Source of the DNA: Prevotella sp.
GTDB lineage: Bacteria > Bacteroidota > Bacteroidia > Bacteroidales > Bacteroidaceae
Assembly: GCA_017413085.1 (NCBI GenBank)
Contig: JAFPVC010000062.1
Coordinates: 1-64,000 of the forward strand
Direction of reading: 5' to 3'
Length of the DNA: 64,000 nucleotides
Every line of letters starts with the position of its first letter. Within the stretch, counting starts at the first letter, position 1. The notes under the pieces were generated by a model. That model was given only the letters and a program-made list of their open reading frames with translations. It was not told the origin of the DNA and made no database searches. Positions 51,755-61,800 of the stretch are shown one piece after another. The translations under genes were made by a program, and so were the position numbers.

Positions 51755-52914
51755 AAGCTCTTCTTTATTTTTCTTTTTATCCTGGAAATAATTTTTATTA
51801 CACTCTTGATTTCCGCTTTCCAACCGATAAATCCATACTTCCTAATTGTTTTGTAGAAACCACTATTTATATAATCTTTTTCAAAGTGAATTCGTTTCGG
51901 ATTTATTTTTGATGGGGACTTCAGATTGGGTTGCATCAGTTTAGCTACAGTCGTTTTGAAATTCTGTAATCCATCTTTTATTGCCTCAAATATCTCTCGT
52001 CCTTTTTCTGTATTAATCAATAACAGGCTCTCACCTTTGTTGTCATTATTAATCTTTGGAAAATAATTTTCTTTATCCCACATATCCGCAAGAGTCAAAT
52101 CAGAAGGACGAATAGTATTACAAAAATAGCAATTACCACATGAATGTCTGAACATTATATGAGCATAGAAGATTTTTGTAAATAAAGTACTATCTATCAC
52201 CTTTCCATTCGCTAACCCAAAAGTCTCAATATGCGCTTTCCATCCATATTTTAACTTATTGCGAAAATCAACGGATACTATCTTACTCGAGTATTTCTTC
52301 TCTATGTATTCCAAATAATCATGCCAAATGAATGGGCTAGGTACGCCATGACACACTATATCAACAAGAATTAGATTATTACGCAGCTTTTTTCCTATGT
52401 ATGAATTTAATCCGGCAGTTTGACAAGGGGTTCCTGAGAAAAGAACTAACAATCCATTTCTTAAGTCCTCCTTAACCTGCTTGAATACACCAGTCAAATC
52501 GCTTTGGACATATTTGCTACCGCGGAATTCATCACGCTCTATTTTAGTAGTAGCACGCTTATGCGCTACACGGAAATGATCTTTATAACCCGCACCATAT
52601 ACTACGCCCCCTTGCTCCATGACATAATCGCTAATGGCAGCAAATACCGCACCTGAACGGGATTTCATTACCTCATACATATCTTTATGGCGAGCACCGT
52701 AAACATCTGGCATGGGTAAGTTCAAAGATTTATCATAGTCTCCGTTAAAGGCACAGACCTTATCACACAAACCACAATCAACGCACTTAGTCTCAGCTAC
52801 CTTAGGGTAGAAGAAGCCAAATGCATCTGGCAGCATCGTAATGGCATCATGTGCACATACATTAGCACATGCAGTGCATCCACAACACTTACTTTTATCC
52901 GTAATATTTATCAT
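51751..52914 (-). CDS. Fe-S protein, coenzyme F420 hydrogenase beta-subunit-like (copy 1)
   Basis: A 387-residue protein with N-terminal ferredoxin motifs CCGCTACANVC and CVDCGLCDKVC, the FrhB-type LLVLFSGTPCQTAGLNSY and the cysteine cluster HSCGNCYFCNTIRPSDLTLADMW. Related to the protein at 39431-40627. Together with the adjacent PPT gene it forms the first of two PPT/Fe-S pairs in the locus. The terminal KIISRIKRKIKKSL is strongly basic, possibly membrane-associated. Confidence 0.87.
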   Translation of the reverse strand: MINITDKSKCCGCTACANVCAHDAITMLPDAFGFFYPKVAETKCVDCGLCDKVCAFNGDYDKSLNLPMPDVYGARHKDMYEVMKSRSGAVFAAISDYVMEQGGVVYGAGYKDHFRVAHKRATTKIERDEFRGSKYVQSDLTGVFKQVKEDLRNGLLVLFSGTPCQTAGLNSYIGKKLRNNLILVDIVCHGVPSPFIWHDYLEYIEKKYSSKIVSVDFRNKLKYGWKAHIETFGLANGKVIDSTLFTKIFYAHIMFRHSCGNCYFCNTIRPSDLTLADMWDKENYFPKINNDNKGESLLLINTEKGREIFEAIKDGLQNFKTTVAKLMQPNLKSPSKINPKRIHFEKDYINSGFYKTIRKYGFIGWKAEIKSVIKIISRIKRKIKKSL

Positions 52915-52917
52915 TAC

Positions 52918-54450
52918 TTAGAACTTCTTTCTTATTTTATTAACTGCAGCCGTCAACAATGCACGTTCATTAGCATTACAACCCACATAATATATGACAA
53001 CTATACCACACAACAGACACAGACATACATTCAAGATGAATGTGTAGAAATTTTCTGGCAGATAAATATATACTAACACTGGTATGGGTGCTGATAACAA
53101 AACAACTATACAGCATTTAAGAATTACATCACGCAAAAATATACTTGGCTTAAATCCTTTAACAGTTAATGGTAACATATACATTCTTGCTAAAAAAGCC
53201 AGTATTTCCACCACAATAGCTACTACGACAACTATTTCAGGCATCATACCGAAACTGAGCAATATGTAACAGAAAGGAAGGTTTAGTAGTAATATTCCAC
53301 CTACTACCAATTGATAATTTCTAACGTTTCCTGTTGCATTCTGAGCTGTCATCAATGATCTAGATACTGAAGTTATAATCATAGATATCAGCGTTAATTG
53401 TATAAATGGTACCGTATGATCTGGTATCTCTTTCAGCCACAGATGCAATATATAATCCGTATTTATAATAACAGGTAACGCCAATATAAACAATAGATAA
53501 AAGGAGAAACGAGACCCTCTATTGACCAACTGAAACATAGTTTTTAATTCTCCGCGCGAATATGACTGGGTTATCTGTGGATTCATTGCCATCATAAAGT
53601 TAGACGCAAACTGATTTACAGCATGATCAACCTGATTTGCTACTGCACGAGCCGCATTCACCGTTGGCCCAAAGAATAAGTTTAATACTATATTGACTCC
53701 GTGTCCTTTTAAAACAAATGCACCATTTCCCACCAAATGCCAAACAGAATAGGATAACATGTGTTTGAATAGAGGTTTGTCAAATACCCGGATATATGTA
53801 CATTCTTGAAAATTTCTCCTGCAATAAACCTGGTATGCATAACGTACCGTAAACTGAACAACAAGAAGCATGAACGCATAGAACACAAGTCTATCTATAG
53901 GTGACCAACTTACAAGGAAAGATATAGCAAGTATTGCTAATCCCTGATATATGCTGACATAAGCAAAGGCTTTCATTCTCTCATGAGCTACTATAGAAGC
54001 ATTATAGGGCACTGTTATAAGGCTCATACAAAAGTTGAACACTGAGAACTGGAAGCACCAGTTTGCAGCCTCTAATCTCTCTGGTGGAAGTACCATTATG
54101 TTATTAACATACCATACTCCAATTACTTCCGCTAAAACTGCAACTATAATAGCAAGCCCCCACTGAATTGACAAGGCTGTAGAGAACACTACCTTCTGGC
54201 GTTCCATATCTCCTTTTCCCATTTCGTAATTGAGGAATCGAGAGCAGGCACTGGTCAATGCTGCACTTATGAGTGCAAACATAGATACGAAACCACCTAC
54301 GACATTGTATATACCATAGTCTGTTACTCCCAATGCATTAAGAATAACTCTGCTCGTATATAGCGAGATAAGCATCAGAAATAACATTCGGAAATACAAC
54401 AATAGTGTATTCTTTGCTATTCTTTTATTATTTGCAGAAGTTGAAGACAT
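52918..54450 (-). CDS. Oligosaccharide flippase (Wzx, MOP superfamily)
   Basis: A 510-residue membrane protein with 12-14 predicted helices. The start NNKRIAKNTLLLYFRMLFLMLISLYTSRVIL is characteristic of Bacteroidales Wzx-like flippases. It moves the undecaprenyl-linked repeat unit across the inner membrane. A 33-bp segment covering its first codons is duplicated at 56192-56224, a footprint of locus rearrangement. Confidence 0.93.
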   Translation of the reverse strand: MSSTSANNKRIAKNTLLLYFRMLFLMLISLYTSRVILNALGVTDYGIYNVVGGFVSMFALISAALTSACSRFLNYEMGKGDMERQKVVFSTALSIQWGLAIIVAVLAEVIGVWYVNNIMVLPPERLEAANWCFQFSVFNFCMSLITVPYNASIVAHERMKAFAYVSIYQGLAILAISFLVSWSPIDRLVFYAFMLLVVQFTVRYAYQVYCRRNFQECTYIRVFDKPLFKHMLSYSVWHLVGNGAFVLKGHGVNIVLNLFFGPTVNAARAVANQVDHAVNQFASNFMMAMNPQITQSYSRGELKTMFQLVNRGSRFSFYLLFILALPVIINTDYILHLWLKEIPDHTVPFIQLTLISMIITSVSRSLMTAQNATGNVRNYQLVVGGILLLNLPFCYILLSFGMMPEIVVVVAIVVEILAFLARMYMLPLTVKGFKPSIFLRDVILKCCIVVLLSAPIPVLVYIYLPENFYTFILNVCLCLLCGIVVIYYVGCNANERALLTAAVNKIRKKF

Positions 54451-54523
54451 ATCATTTTGATATAAAAAAGAGGAGAAGATATGATTTTTCTATACAAACC
54501 TCATATTTCACTTTGCTTTCTTG

Positions 54524-55066
54524 CTATTCTATCTTCAATTGTCTCTTATGAATAAACTTACTTTCATCTAGCGAAAGTAACAACTCTTTCTTCTTTTCCT
54601 TACTCAGACCTTTAAAGTCCGTATTATACTTTTTATTCCTCTCAATATATTCTTCTATAGAGCAAACATACCTTGCAGGATTGCCTGCCACCACGACATT
54701 GGAAGGGATCGATTTTGTAACGATGCTACCAGCAGCAATTAACACATTATCTCCTATTGTAACACCTGGCATGATAAGGGAGTTATTACCTATATACACA
54801 TAGTCACCGATGGTAACTTTTCCGAAAATATCAAATTTAGGATACCATCTACGAGCCGCTCTAGCCCCTCCATGGGTGTATAACTTTACCCCCGCAGTTA
54901 TTGCGCAATGAGAACCAATCTTTATAAAATATGGCTCTGCAGAAGTCCAAAATCTGGATGAAATATAATTACTCTCCCCCATAGAAACTCCAGCATATCT
55001 AGCTTGTTTTTCCATTGACCAAAAAATCGTCTGATATGCAGAAATAATTTTCTTAAATATTTTCAT
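54524..55066 (-). CDS. Left-handed beta-helix acetyltransferase
   Basis: A 180-residue hexapeptide-repeat acyltransferase: IGSHCAITAGVKLYTHGG, VTIGDYVYIGNNSLIMPGVTIGDNVLIAAGSIVTKSIPSNVVVAGNPAR, followed by a basic tail. The histidine in YTHGG is the likely catalytic base. It acetylates a sugar hydroxyl or amine of the repeat unit in the cytoplasm. Encoded just upstream of the flippase. Confidence 0.9.
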   Translation of the reverse strand: MKIFKKIISAYQTIFWSMEKQARYAGVSMGESNYISSRFWTSAEPYFIKIGSHCAITAGVKLYTHGGARAARRWYPKFDIFGKVTIGDYVYIGNNSLIMPGVTIGDNVLIAAGSIVTKSIPSNVVVAGNPARYVCSIEEYIERNKKYNTDFKGLSKEKKKELLLSLDESKFIHKRQLKIE

Positions 55067-55199
55067 ATTACGTTTTTTAAAAAATGACTTATGTTGTTTT
55101 TAATCACTATGTATTCTTGTTTTTTCTAAATTTCTCACTTTTCTCTTGTCATTTTGCAGAAGAATATATACATATACTAGTTGAGGCGTTTTCTTTATG

Positions 55200-56183
55200 T
55201 TAGTATATTCCCAAATAGTAATGATATCTTAATGGTAAAATCTTTTTTATTATCTCTATCAGCACAATTGAAATTATCAAAACAACTAAGAAGTATACCG
55301 TCCAATTTTGAGTCATATTCATAACTATGCGTGTATATTTTACGACATGGATATGTAGCAGATATAAAATAAAAGAATGCTTTCCTAAATATACTATTAC
55401 ATTAGCGATTTTGCCATTTATACTATCATATAATTCCTCCATGCGAGCAGATAGTAATAGGTAGCACATTCCTGCAGAAAAAATAAATGATGTTAGCTTA
55501 TACCCTGCACCATTTCCGTAATTTTCTATAAGGTATAAGCTTTCATAATACGAAGAAAAAAGCCCAAATAGCATTACTACCAATGGCGGTATAAGACCAT
55601 ACTTTCTATCTGATTGTGATAATCTACATCCTATTACAAAAAAACATAGCCAGTACAAACAAGAACCATAACGTATTATAAGAGACAGATGTATTCTCTC
55701 TATAATGTACACATAGGTAATGAAGCCAACTGAAATAAAACTTATTATATAAGGAATTGCCCACCCCATTGTTCTATTACCTAGCCTATATCGCTGCAAT
55801 AATGGAAGAAGCAGGTAAAACTGTATTATAACAGCAATAAAATAATACACACTATAACCACAACTGAATAAGCGTAAAGGAGCTTGAATTAACTTTCCAT
55901 GCATTATCCCCAGAATAAACCAAGGCAGTGACCATATTAAAACAGGAATATATACCTTGGGTATTTGCTTTCTCCAAAAAGAATACATCTGCTCTTTCGT
56001 CTCAAGAACTTTCTTATAAAGGAAAAATCCAGACAAGGCAAAGAAAATTGGAACAGCACAATTAAGGATCTGCCTAACAAATAAATTAAAAGAGGAATCC
56101 GAATGGGGGTATGTATGTATAGCTAAAACCATAATGATGGCTATGCCACGAAGAGCCTCAAAATATTTTATTTTCTTTGTCAT
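55200..56183 (-). CDS. Acyltransferase family 3 membrane protein
   Basis: A 327-residue polytopic protein. KIKYFEALRGIAIIMVLAIHTYPH contains the family signature with its conserved arginine and membrane histidine; FFALSGFFLYKK is loop motif 2. About ten membrane helices. Probably O-acetylates the polymer in the periplasm. It is the first gene of the polysaccharide locus proper in the direction of transcription. Confidence 0.88.
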   Translation of the reverse strand: MTKKIKYFEALRGIAIIMVLAIHTYPHSDSSFNLFVRQILNCAVPIFFALSGFFLYKKVLETKEQMYSFWRKQIPKVYIPVLIWSLPWFILGIMHGKLIQAPLRLFSCGYSVYYFIAVIIQFYLLLPLLQRYRLGNRTMGWAIPYIISFISVGFITYVYIIERIHLSLIIRYGSCLYWLCFFVIGCRLSQSDRKYGLIPPLVVMLFGLFSSYYESLYLIENYGNGAGYKLTSFIFSAGMCYLLLSARMEELYDSINGKIANVIVYLGKHSFILYLLHIHVVKYTRIVMNMTQNWTVYFLVVLIISIVLIEIIKKILPLRYHYYLGIY

Positions 56184-56191
56184 ATATTATG

Positions 56192-56224
56192 ATAGTGTAT
56201 TCTTTGCTATTCTTTTGTTATTTA
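56192..56224 (-). pseudogene. Stub of a second flippase N-terminus
   Basis: On the minus strand this reads NNKRIAKNTL before a stop, and 31 of 33 bases match 54402-54434, the start of the flippase gene. Nothing else of a second flippase remains. It lies immediately upstream of the acyltransferase start codon, inviting the reading that the left part of the locus was exchanged by recombination at this conserved start. Confidence 0.6.
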
Positions 56225-56393
56225 CGCTATTATTTGCCAATTTTGAAAAAATGAAAGTTGAAAAGTGAAAAGTGAAAAGTTTGCTTGTAACGGTTAAAGG
56301 TTATCGTTTAAAGAATTGCGAAGACCTGAGAGCTCGGAGTAGGGTTAGAGTTGTTTTAGAGCAGATGTTAGAGAAATGCGTTGGAACTTATAT

Positions 56394-56939
56394 TTACTCG
56401 TTAATTATTGACCTTAATACTTCAATGTCAACAGAATATTTTTTGTCAGCAAGGTAGGTAAGTACGTCTTGTAACTTGTCCACTTCTGGCGACTGACGTA
56501 AAGACCTACATAATTTCAATATTCTAGGGTCTTTTTGAGTTGACACACTATCTTTTGTTTGTTCTATCAGTTTGGCAAGATCTGAAGGCAAACCAAAATT
56601 TTCCATCTTCATTCCTATCGCATCCACATTTGCTTTAATGAAAGTCTCCATTGCCTTGTGTTCTTTCCCAACTTTTATAACATACTGATGCTTATCTTTA
56701 TGTTTCAAAAAGGTAAGGTTATCCGTTCTTCCTATCTCTTCAAAGTTCTCTATATAGGATATTTTCCTTTTATCATTGTCTATAATACCAACTGCGAATG
56801 AATCTTTATATTTTCCTTTCTCCATTTCCCTTGCCACTTCATTGCAACTATGTTTATGATTTACCTTAGCATCCAGCAATGAACCAACAAGAGTGGTGTC
56901 AATAAAACACTCTGGCATTATCTCATTATACTTCATCAC
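56394..56939 (-). CDS. TOPRIM-like partner of the AAA ATPase (unrecognised family)
   Basis: A 181-residue soluble protein. The N-terminal ECFIDTTLVGSLL (acidic residue before a helix) and SFAVGIIDNDKRKISYIENF (DND after a hydrophobic strand) resemble the E and DxD metal positions of TOPRIM domains, as in partners of OLD-like or AAA_15 ATPases. The remainder is helical. It overlaps the ATPase gene by 14 nt, so the two are translationally coupled. A nuclease effector role is inference. Confidence 0.55.
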   Translation of the reverse strand: MMKYNEIMPECFIDTTLVGSLLDAKVNHKHSCNEVAREMEKGKYKDSFAVGIIDNDKRKISYIENFEEIGRTDNLTFLKHKDKHQYVIKVGKEHKAMETFIKANVDAIGMKMENFGLPSDLAKLIEQTKDSVSTQKDPRILKLCRSLRQSPEVDKLQDVLTYLADKKYSVDIEVLRSIINE

Positions 56940-58101
56940 CTAGCCTTTCTATATTAAAGAATGCATCTACGCCATCTTCAAACATATCCTGAACGTCAAC
57001 CTCTGTGGCTGTTCTAACGATAGAGCCTTTTTCAGAAGACTGAATATAGAATAAGCCGAAGTCATAATCTTCTCTTTCTAGTAGGATATCCAAAACATAA
57101 GGGCTATGGGTAGAAATGAAAAGTGTATTGCCATCATCACGCTTTAAAAGTTTCAAGAGCGACCTCATAAGAGTTTGCTGTGTTGGTGGAAAGAGATTCT
57201 CCTCTGGTTCCTCAAGAAAAACTTCACAGTGATGTGTTCTTGATATATTGAGATACCTTCCTAAGGTCCAGTTTGTCATTTCAGGGTTCGGTATATATTC
57301 CATGTCCAAACTTTCTTTTGCATTAGCTTTTCCATAATTTGGATTCTTCATGTAAGAATTACCCATATTCTTATCATAGTAATCTATTAGCGAGTCTATC
57401 AACTTATCACGTTCTGATTTATGCTTCACAGAATTATCCTCTCGCTCTCTATAGTTATTACTCGTAATATTGACCAAATGAACATACAACGGAATCAGTG
57501 ACTGAAGACCACTAGACACATTCGTAAATGGAAGATAATGTCCATCAGCCATCTTGACAAAGTCCTTATCATTCCCCTCGTCATAATGGTATGCCACGTC
57601 AAGGTTAAGTATCTCCTTATCATTGTCAACAGATTTTCTAGCATCAGACCAATCTGCCATAAAATCTTGAATATTTTCAGCTACTGATTTAACCTCAAAC
57701 CAATTCGGAATAACTGCAACCAAGTTTCTTTCCGCTGGAATGTAACTCACTTTTGGTCGTTTGTATTCCCATCTTCTATCTTTCCATTTATAGGCAAAAC
57801 CATGTATCTTGTCATATGAGAATTTAATAAAATCAGATTCGTATCCTATGTACGTATTCTCTTGCATATAGCCATTCAAGCGATGAAAGTTCTCAAGTTC
57901 CTCTACAAATACCCCATTTTTCTCAAATCTATGAGCATTTTGTTCTATTTCAATACGTTTCTCCACCCACGTACAAAAGCAAGAAACCTTCAGTACACAA
58001 CTTTTGCCAATACTTTGCTCACCAACGATAACATTAACATCTTTGAGCACAATATCAGCTTCCTTTATCGGTCCAAAGGCACGTATTATAATCCTCTTCA
58101 T
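56926..58101 (-). CDS. AAA family ATPase (AAA_15/OLD-like)
   Basis: A 391-residue ABC/SMC-type ATPase. IIIRAFGPIKEADIVLKDVNVIVGEQSIGKSCVL holds the Walker A (GEQSIGKS), FLEEPEENLFPPTQQ the signature and Walker B region, and LFISTHSPYVLDILL the switch histidine. The coiled-coil insert is short. Such ATPases with a small coupled partner are common in phage-defence modules (PARIS-, Septu-, Gabija- or Abi-like); no exact system could be assigned. Confidence 0.82.
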   Translation of the reverse strand: MKRIIIRAFGPIKEADIVLKDVNVIVGEQSIGKSCVLKVSCFCTWVEKRIEIEQNAHRFEKNGVFVEELENFHRLNGYMQENTYIGYESDFIKFSYDKIHGFAYKWKDRRWEYKRPKVSYIPAERNLVAVIPNWFEVKSVAENIQDFMADWSDARKSVDNDKEILNLDVAYHYDEGNDKDFVKMADGHYLPFTNVSSGLQSLIPLYVHLVNITSNNYREREDNSVKHKSERDKLIDSLIDYYDKNMGNSYMKNPNYGKANAKESLDMEYIPNPEMTNWTLGRYLNISRTHHCEVFLEEPEENLFPPTQQTLMRSLLKLLKRDDGNTLFISTHSPYVLDILLEREDYDFGLFYIQSSEKGSIVRTATEVDVQDMFEDGVDAFFNIERLGDEV

Positions 58102-58146
58102 ATCGTATTTTTTTTCTTGGTATATTCGATTTATATCTTTTGTTAT

Positions 58147-58503
58147 TTAACTTATATTTATTCCGTCTTTTATCAATAACTGTTCAATAATAGGTTCTAC
58201 AGCTTCTTTTGCTTGCTTGCCCAGTTGAATCAAGTGTTCCTTTTCTGTTTCGTTCATCTTAGGGATTTGGCGAATAGAAACACATATATCTGTATAACAG
58301 TATTCTACCGCTTCATCAATAGTTTCTTTATGAACAGTTCCTTCCAAAAGTTCTTTGTCAAACAAATCCTTGTATTTCTTTAGGATTGCAGACTTGAAAA
58401 GTTCAAAGATCATTTTCTCTCCTTGGCTCTTTGCCTTTTCAATCAGCAAGTCTGTCTCTTTTAGAATTGCATCTTCGAGTTTTTTATATTTAGTATTGTT
58501 CAT
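58147..58503 (-). CDS. Helical protein of unknown function
   Basis: A 118-residue protein, mostly helical and charged (KLEDAILKETDLLIEKAKSQ, EAVEYCYTDICVSIRQIP), without recognised motifs. I start it at MNNTKYKKLE (58503); the longer frame reads back into repeat-like sequence. It lies 45 bp before the AAA ATPase and 19 bp after a small ORF, in the same orientation. Confidence 0.55.
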   Translation of the reverse strand: MNNTKYKKLEDAILKETDLLIEKAKSQGEKMIFELFKSAILKKYKDLFDKELLEGTVHKETIDEAVEYCYTDICVSIRQIPKMNETEKEHLIQLGKQAKEAVEPIIEQLLIKDGINIS

Positions 58504-58522
58504 CAACTTCTTGTTTATATGT

Positions 58523-58810
58523 TTATGTATGAAGGAACGCCATAGTCCCATGAACGAAGGCTGATGTTTGAAGTAGGATGGATGATGTGATTCTTGTTGT
58601 ATGCTTATACAGCCCAGCATCTAGTGCCTCCTTGATGAAATCCGCCTCGACATTCATCAGGCTTGCTATTCTATCGCAGTTGACCTTTGGTCGAGCTTGC
58701 TCACGCTCTGGATAGTGAGCGAGCTCCCTCTCCACTCGCTTAATCGCAGCCTTCAATTCAATGTTATCGGGATTAAATATCGCTTCGTATCGTGGATTGA
58801 GTTGAATCAT
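58523..58810 (-). CDS. Small protein of unknown function next to the KAP NTPase
   Basis: A 95-codon ORF starting MIQLNPRYEAIFNPDNIELK, 8 bp after the KAP gene. The first ~70 residues look protein-like (CDRIASLMNVEADFIKEALDAG); the last ~25 read like translated intergenic sequence, so the C-terminus may be eroded. Its DNA contains a palindrome around GCTCGCTCAC/GAGCGTGAGC that is partly shared with 63740-63810. Confidence 0.4.
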   Translation of the reverse strand: MIQLNPRYEAIFNPDNIELKAAIKRVERELAHYPEREQARPKVNCDRIASLMNVEADFIKEALDAGLYKHTTRITSSILLQTSAFVHGTMAFLHT

Positions 58811-58818
58811 AGAGGTGA

Positions 58819-61800
58819 TTAGGCGACAATCGTTTTTAATTCATCTGCAATCTCAGCGAATCCATCCATTGCAACCATTTCTTTAACTATAGGCTCAGCT
58901 ATGGAGGTGTCCTTGCGCAATATAGTAAGGTAGAAGTCTTTGTGACTTACAATGACAGCAGTACATTCTGCTTCCTTACCAATTGGCTTAATGAAGTGCG
59001 TCATCAATCCGCGAGCGGTATTCTGATCCATATCTGCACCCAGTAGCGGCAATAACTTGCCAAACCACAAGAATTTCGCCTTTGTACTATTGGTCTTCGA
59101 CAAATGGTCATTCATCATAGAATGAAGATAACTCCTCAACGTACCTTCGTCAGCATGTTTCAAAACAATTTCCAGCAAACCTGCATCCGTCACCTCATTA
59201 TGGTCATACAGCCATTGTAGCATGGTCACAGCTTCATTCGTCAGAAGTGCTACTGCTTGAGGCATATACTCCGTTCCAAGAAAAGTTTCCACAAATGCTT
59301 TCCAATAGCCATCCACCACCAGTTTCGTAACAATGCTATAGTTTTGTTGAACCTGTCTGGCACCAGCCAGAAATCCGTTCTTCTGGCATTCTATTGCTCC
59401 CACACCCAGCATAATCACGCTATCTGAGAAATTTCCTGGATTGTCTCGATAGGAAGAAAAGAAACTCTGATGCACATAGTTCTTCACACCCTTCACATAC
59501 TCATTCTCTGCATTCATCTCGCCCCACTCAATAGCAGACCAGCGGTTAAACTGCTTCAGCAGCTGTTCCTGTTCCAGACCCAATGCCTTCTGCAATTCCG
59601 CCATGTGCAGAGCTGCATACTTCGTATCAAGCTTATTGCCCGCAAGATGCTCTACACAGTAGATATTCAACTTCCTGTATGCACTCCCCTCCTTGCCGGT
59701 ATGTTTCAGCAGGTCGGTATATTCAAAATACCTGTCCATACACCCACATATCCTGGGTAGCATTTTATCATCTATCGCACTCAGGTCTTTCCCGTCTGCC
59801 AGCGACATCGCCATCACGTCTTCCAAACCCACAGGCAGTTTCTCTGCCCACGGAGCAGGCTTTGTATTCAGATACCCAGCAACTGTCTCTTTGCTGAATC
59901 GCACCTTCAACACGTCTTCGCCCTTATCAAGCACCCGGTGCACATATGCTGCAATAGTGATATTATCCTTGATACCGTCAGCAGCAATTGTCTCAGACAG
60001 ACCGTCAATAAGTTCCGACAGGTCATATTCCTCATCATTCTTAATGTAGTCTACCACCGTTGCCACCTTTTCATTTCCGCTCATGGCTCCATTCGTCAGA
60101 TATTCGTTGAGTTCCTTCGTCTCGCAGGTCAAACCATAGTGCTGATATGCTTCCTCTGCCTCACAAACATATTGTACGAACTGCTCTGCATTACAGGTCA
60201 CAATCTTATACCATTCCTTATCGTCAAACTTCACTTTGGCTGCCTTCAACTCCTGTCGCAACTTGTCCTGTGCCTTGAAGTAAGCCGCTCCGTCCGTCAC
60301 TACAACACCTTGCATAGCTTTTGCATAAGCCTTCGCCAATTCGTTCACACGCTTCTCTGTGGCATGATTAATCAGTATGGTCAATATCTCATCAAACTGA
60401 TGTTTGTCATACCGACTCGTTACCTTTATATTGGCCAACATGTCCCATTTTTTCCGGATATGCTCTTTCATGTCTTCTGCCAGTTTTACACCATCTAGCG
60501 AAGCCAAGCTCCTCACGGCATTGTCAACTGTGGCAACATCTACATCATTTAGCACATCTTCCAAAACAGTCAGGAGATTATCTTGTCCGGCATATTCGCC
60601 AAGAGCACCTCCAGCTTCAATAAGTCGTTTCAACTCATTACGTAATGGCAATTCCCCTGCCAGTTTCTCATCATCCAATCCGTAGGCATACTGGCACAAC
60701 TCTATGCGCACCTTCTTTTGCTTCGGATAAAAGGCTCTAATCTTATCAAACAGTCCCTCACTCAGCAGTTGTACATCCTCACTATCGCCCTCATAGTGGA
60801 TATAATCTTTTTTCAAGGCATAAAGCGCCAGATTCTGCAATCTATATTTCGCCGTATCACTCCATTGCATCCGTAGTGCCACCAGTTCGTTCACAAATCT
60901 GATGACAGTCCGTGGATTAGGTTGTGGATTCAGGTGAATAAACACTTGGCATATATGTTCCCTGTCGTGTTCGTCCGCACCGAATGCTGCATCGAAATAG
61001 GTATAGAACAGCTTCTTATAGTCCGTTATCACAGGCTCCGGCACGTGGTAGGTAATGGGGAACGTCTTGCTGATAAACTTTTTTATGCGCTCCATATCCT
61101 CTTTTTTAACATCACCACTCTCTTCACTCCCATATATAGCCTGACAAAGATGCTTGTAATCATAGGGTATCACTGTCCAGATATTCTTGAACTCACCGCC
61201 TGCGAAGAACGTATAGATGCTCGACCACAGCTGCATCACCTTTTCCGACGGCAAACGGTCCATATTGTCAAACACAATGATAAGCTTATTGAACTTCTGC
61301 TTCGTGCTCCCCAGATAGTCAGACATCGCCCGCATCCAGTTCTTAAACTCTGCCACCGACGGCTCCTCACTGCTGGTGTATTCTTCGTCGATGGTATCAT
61401 CCTCTCGCTGACTTATCAGTTTCAGTGTTCGGTCCCAATTACCATCCTTGCAGCGATAGAAGATAGATAAACCAAGACCTAAGATAACAGGCAACAAGTC
61501 CATTAATACAGCCACCCAAAAGGGGAAGCCATCCACTTCATTAAGAAGGACTCCCGATATCACGGTCAAAACAGCAAACGAAGCCACCAAGCATATACCC
61601 CAAACCGCAGCACCAGCCAACTTTGGAATAGACTTGCGAATAGTCGTCGTTTTGTTCGAGAGCAATAGTGACAGTTGGTTCTTCCAAGTATCCTCGTTCA
61701 CCTTGCCGCTGCGCATCGGTATCTTTACTTTCCCTTGCAGTATCTGCTTATCTATCAGGTGACTCGTCATCGTCTCCAGTATCGACCTGCGTTGCAAGTC

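Noticed and set aside
51755-51823. N-terminal extension of the pyruvyl transferase
   Set aside because: This is the other frame of the Fe-S protein's basic C-terminus; the ATGA overlap at 51751-51754 gives the natural start.
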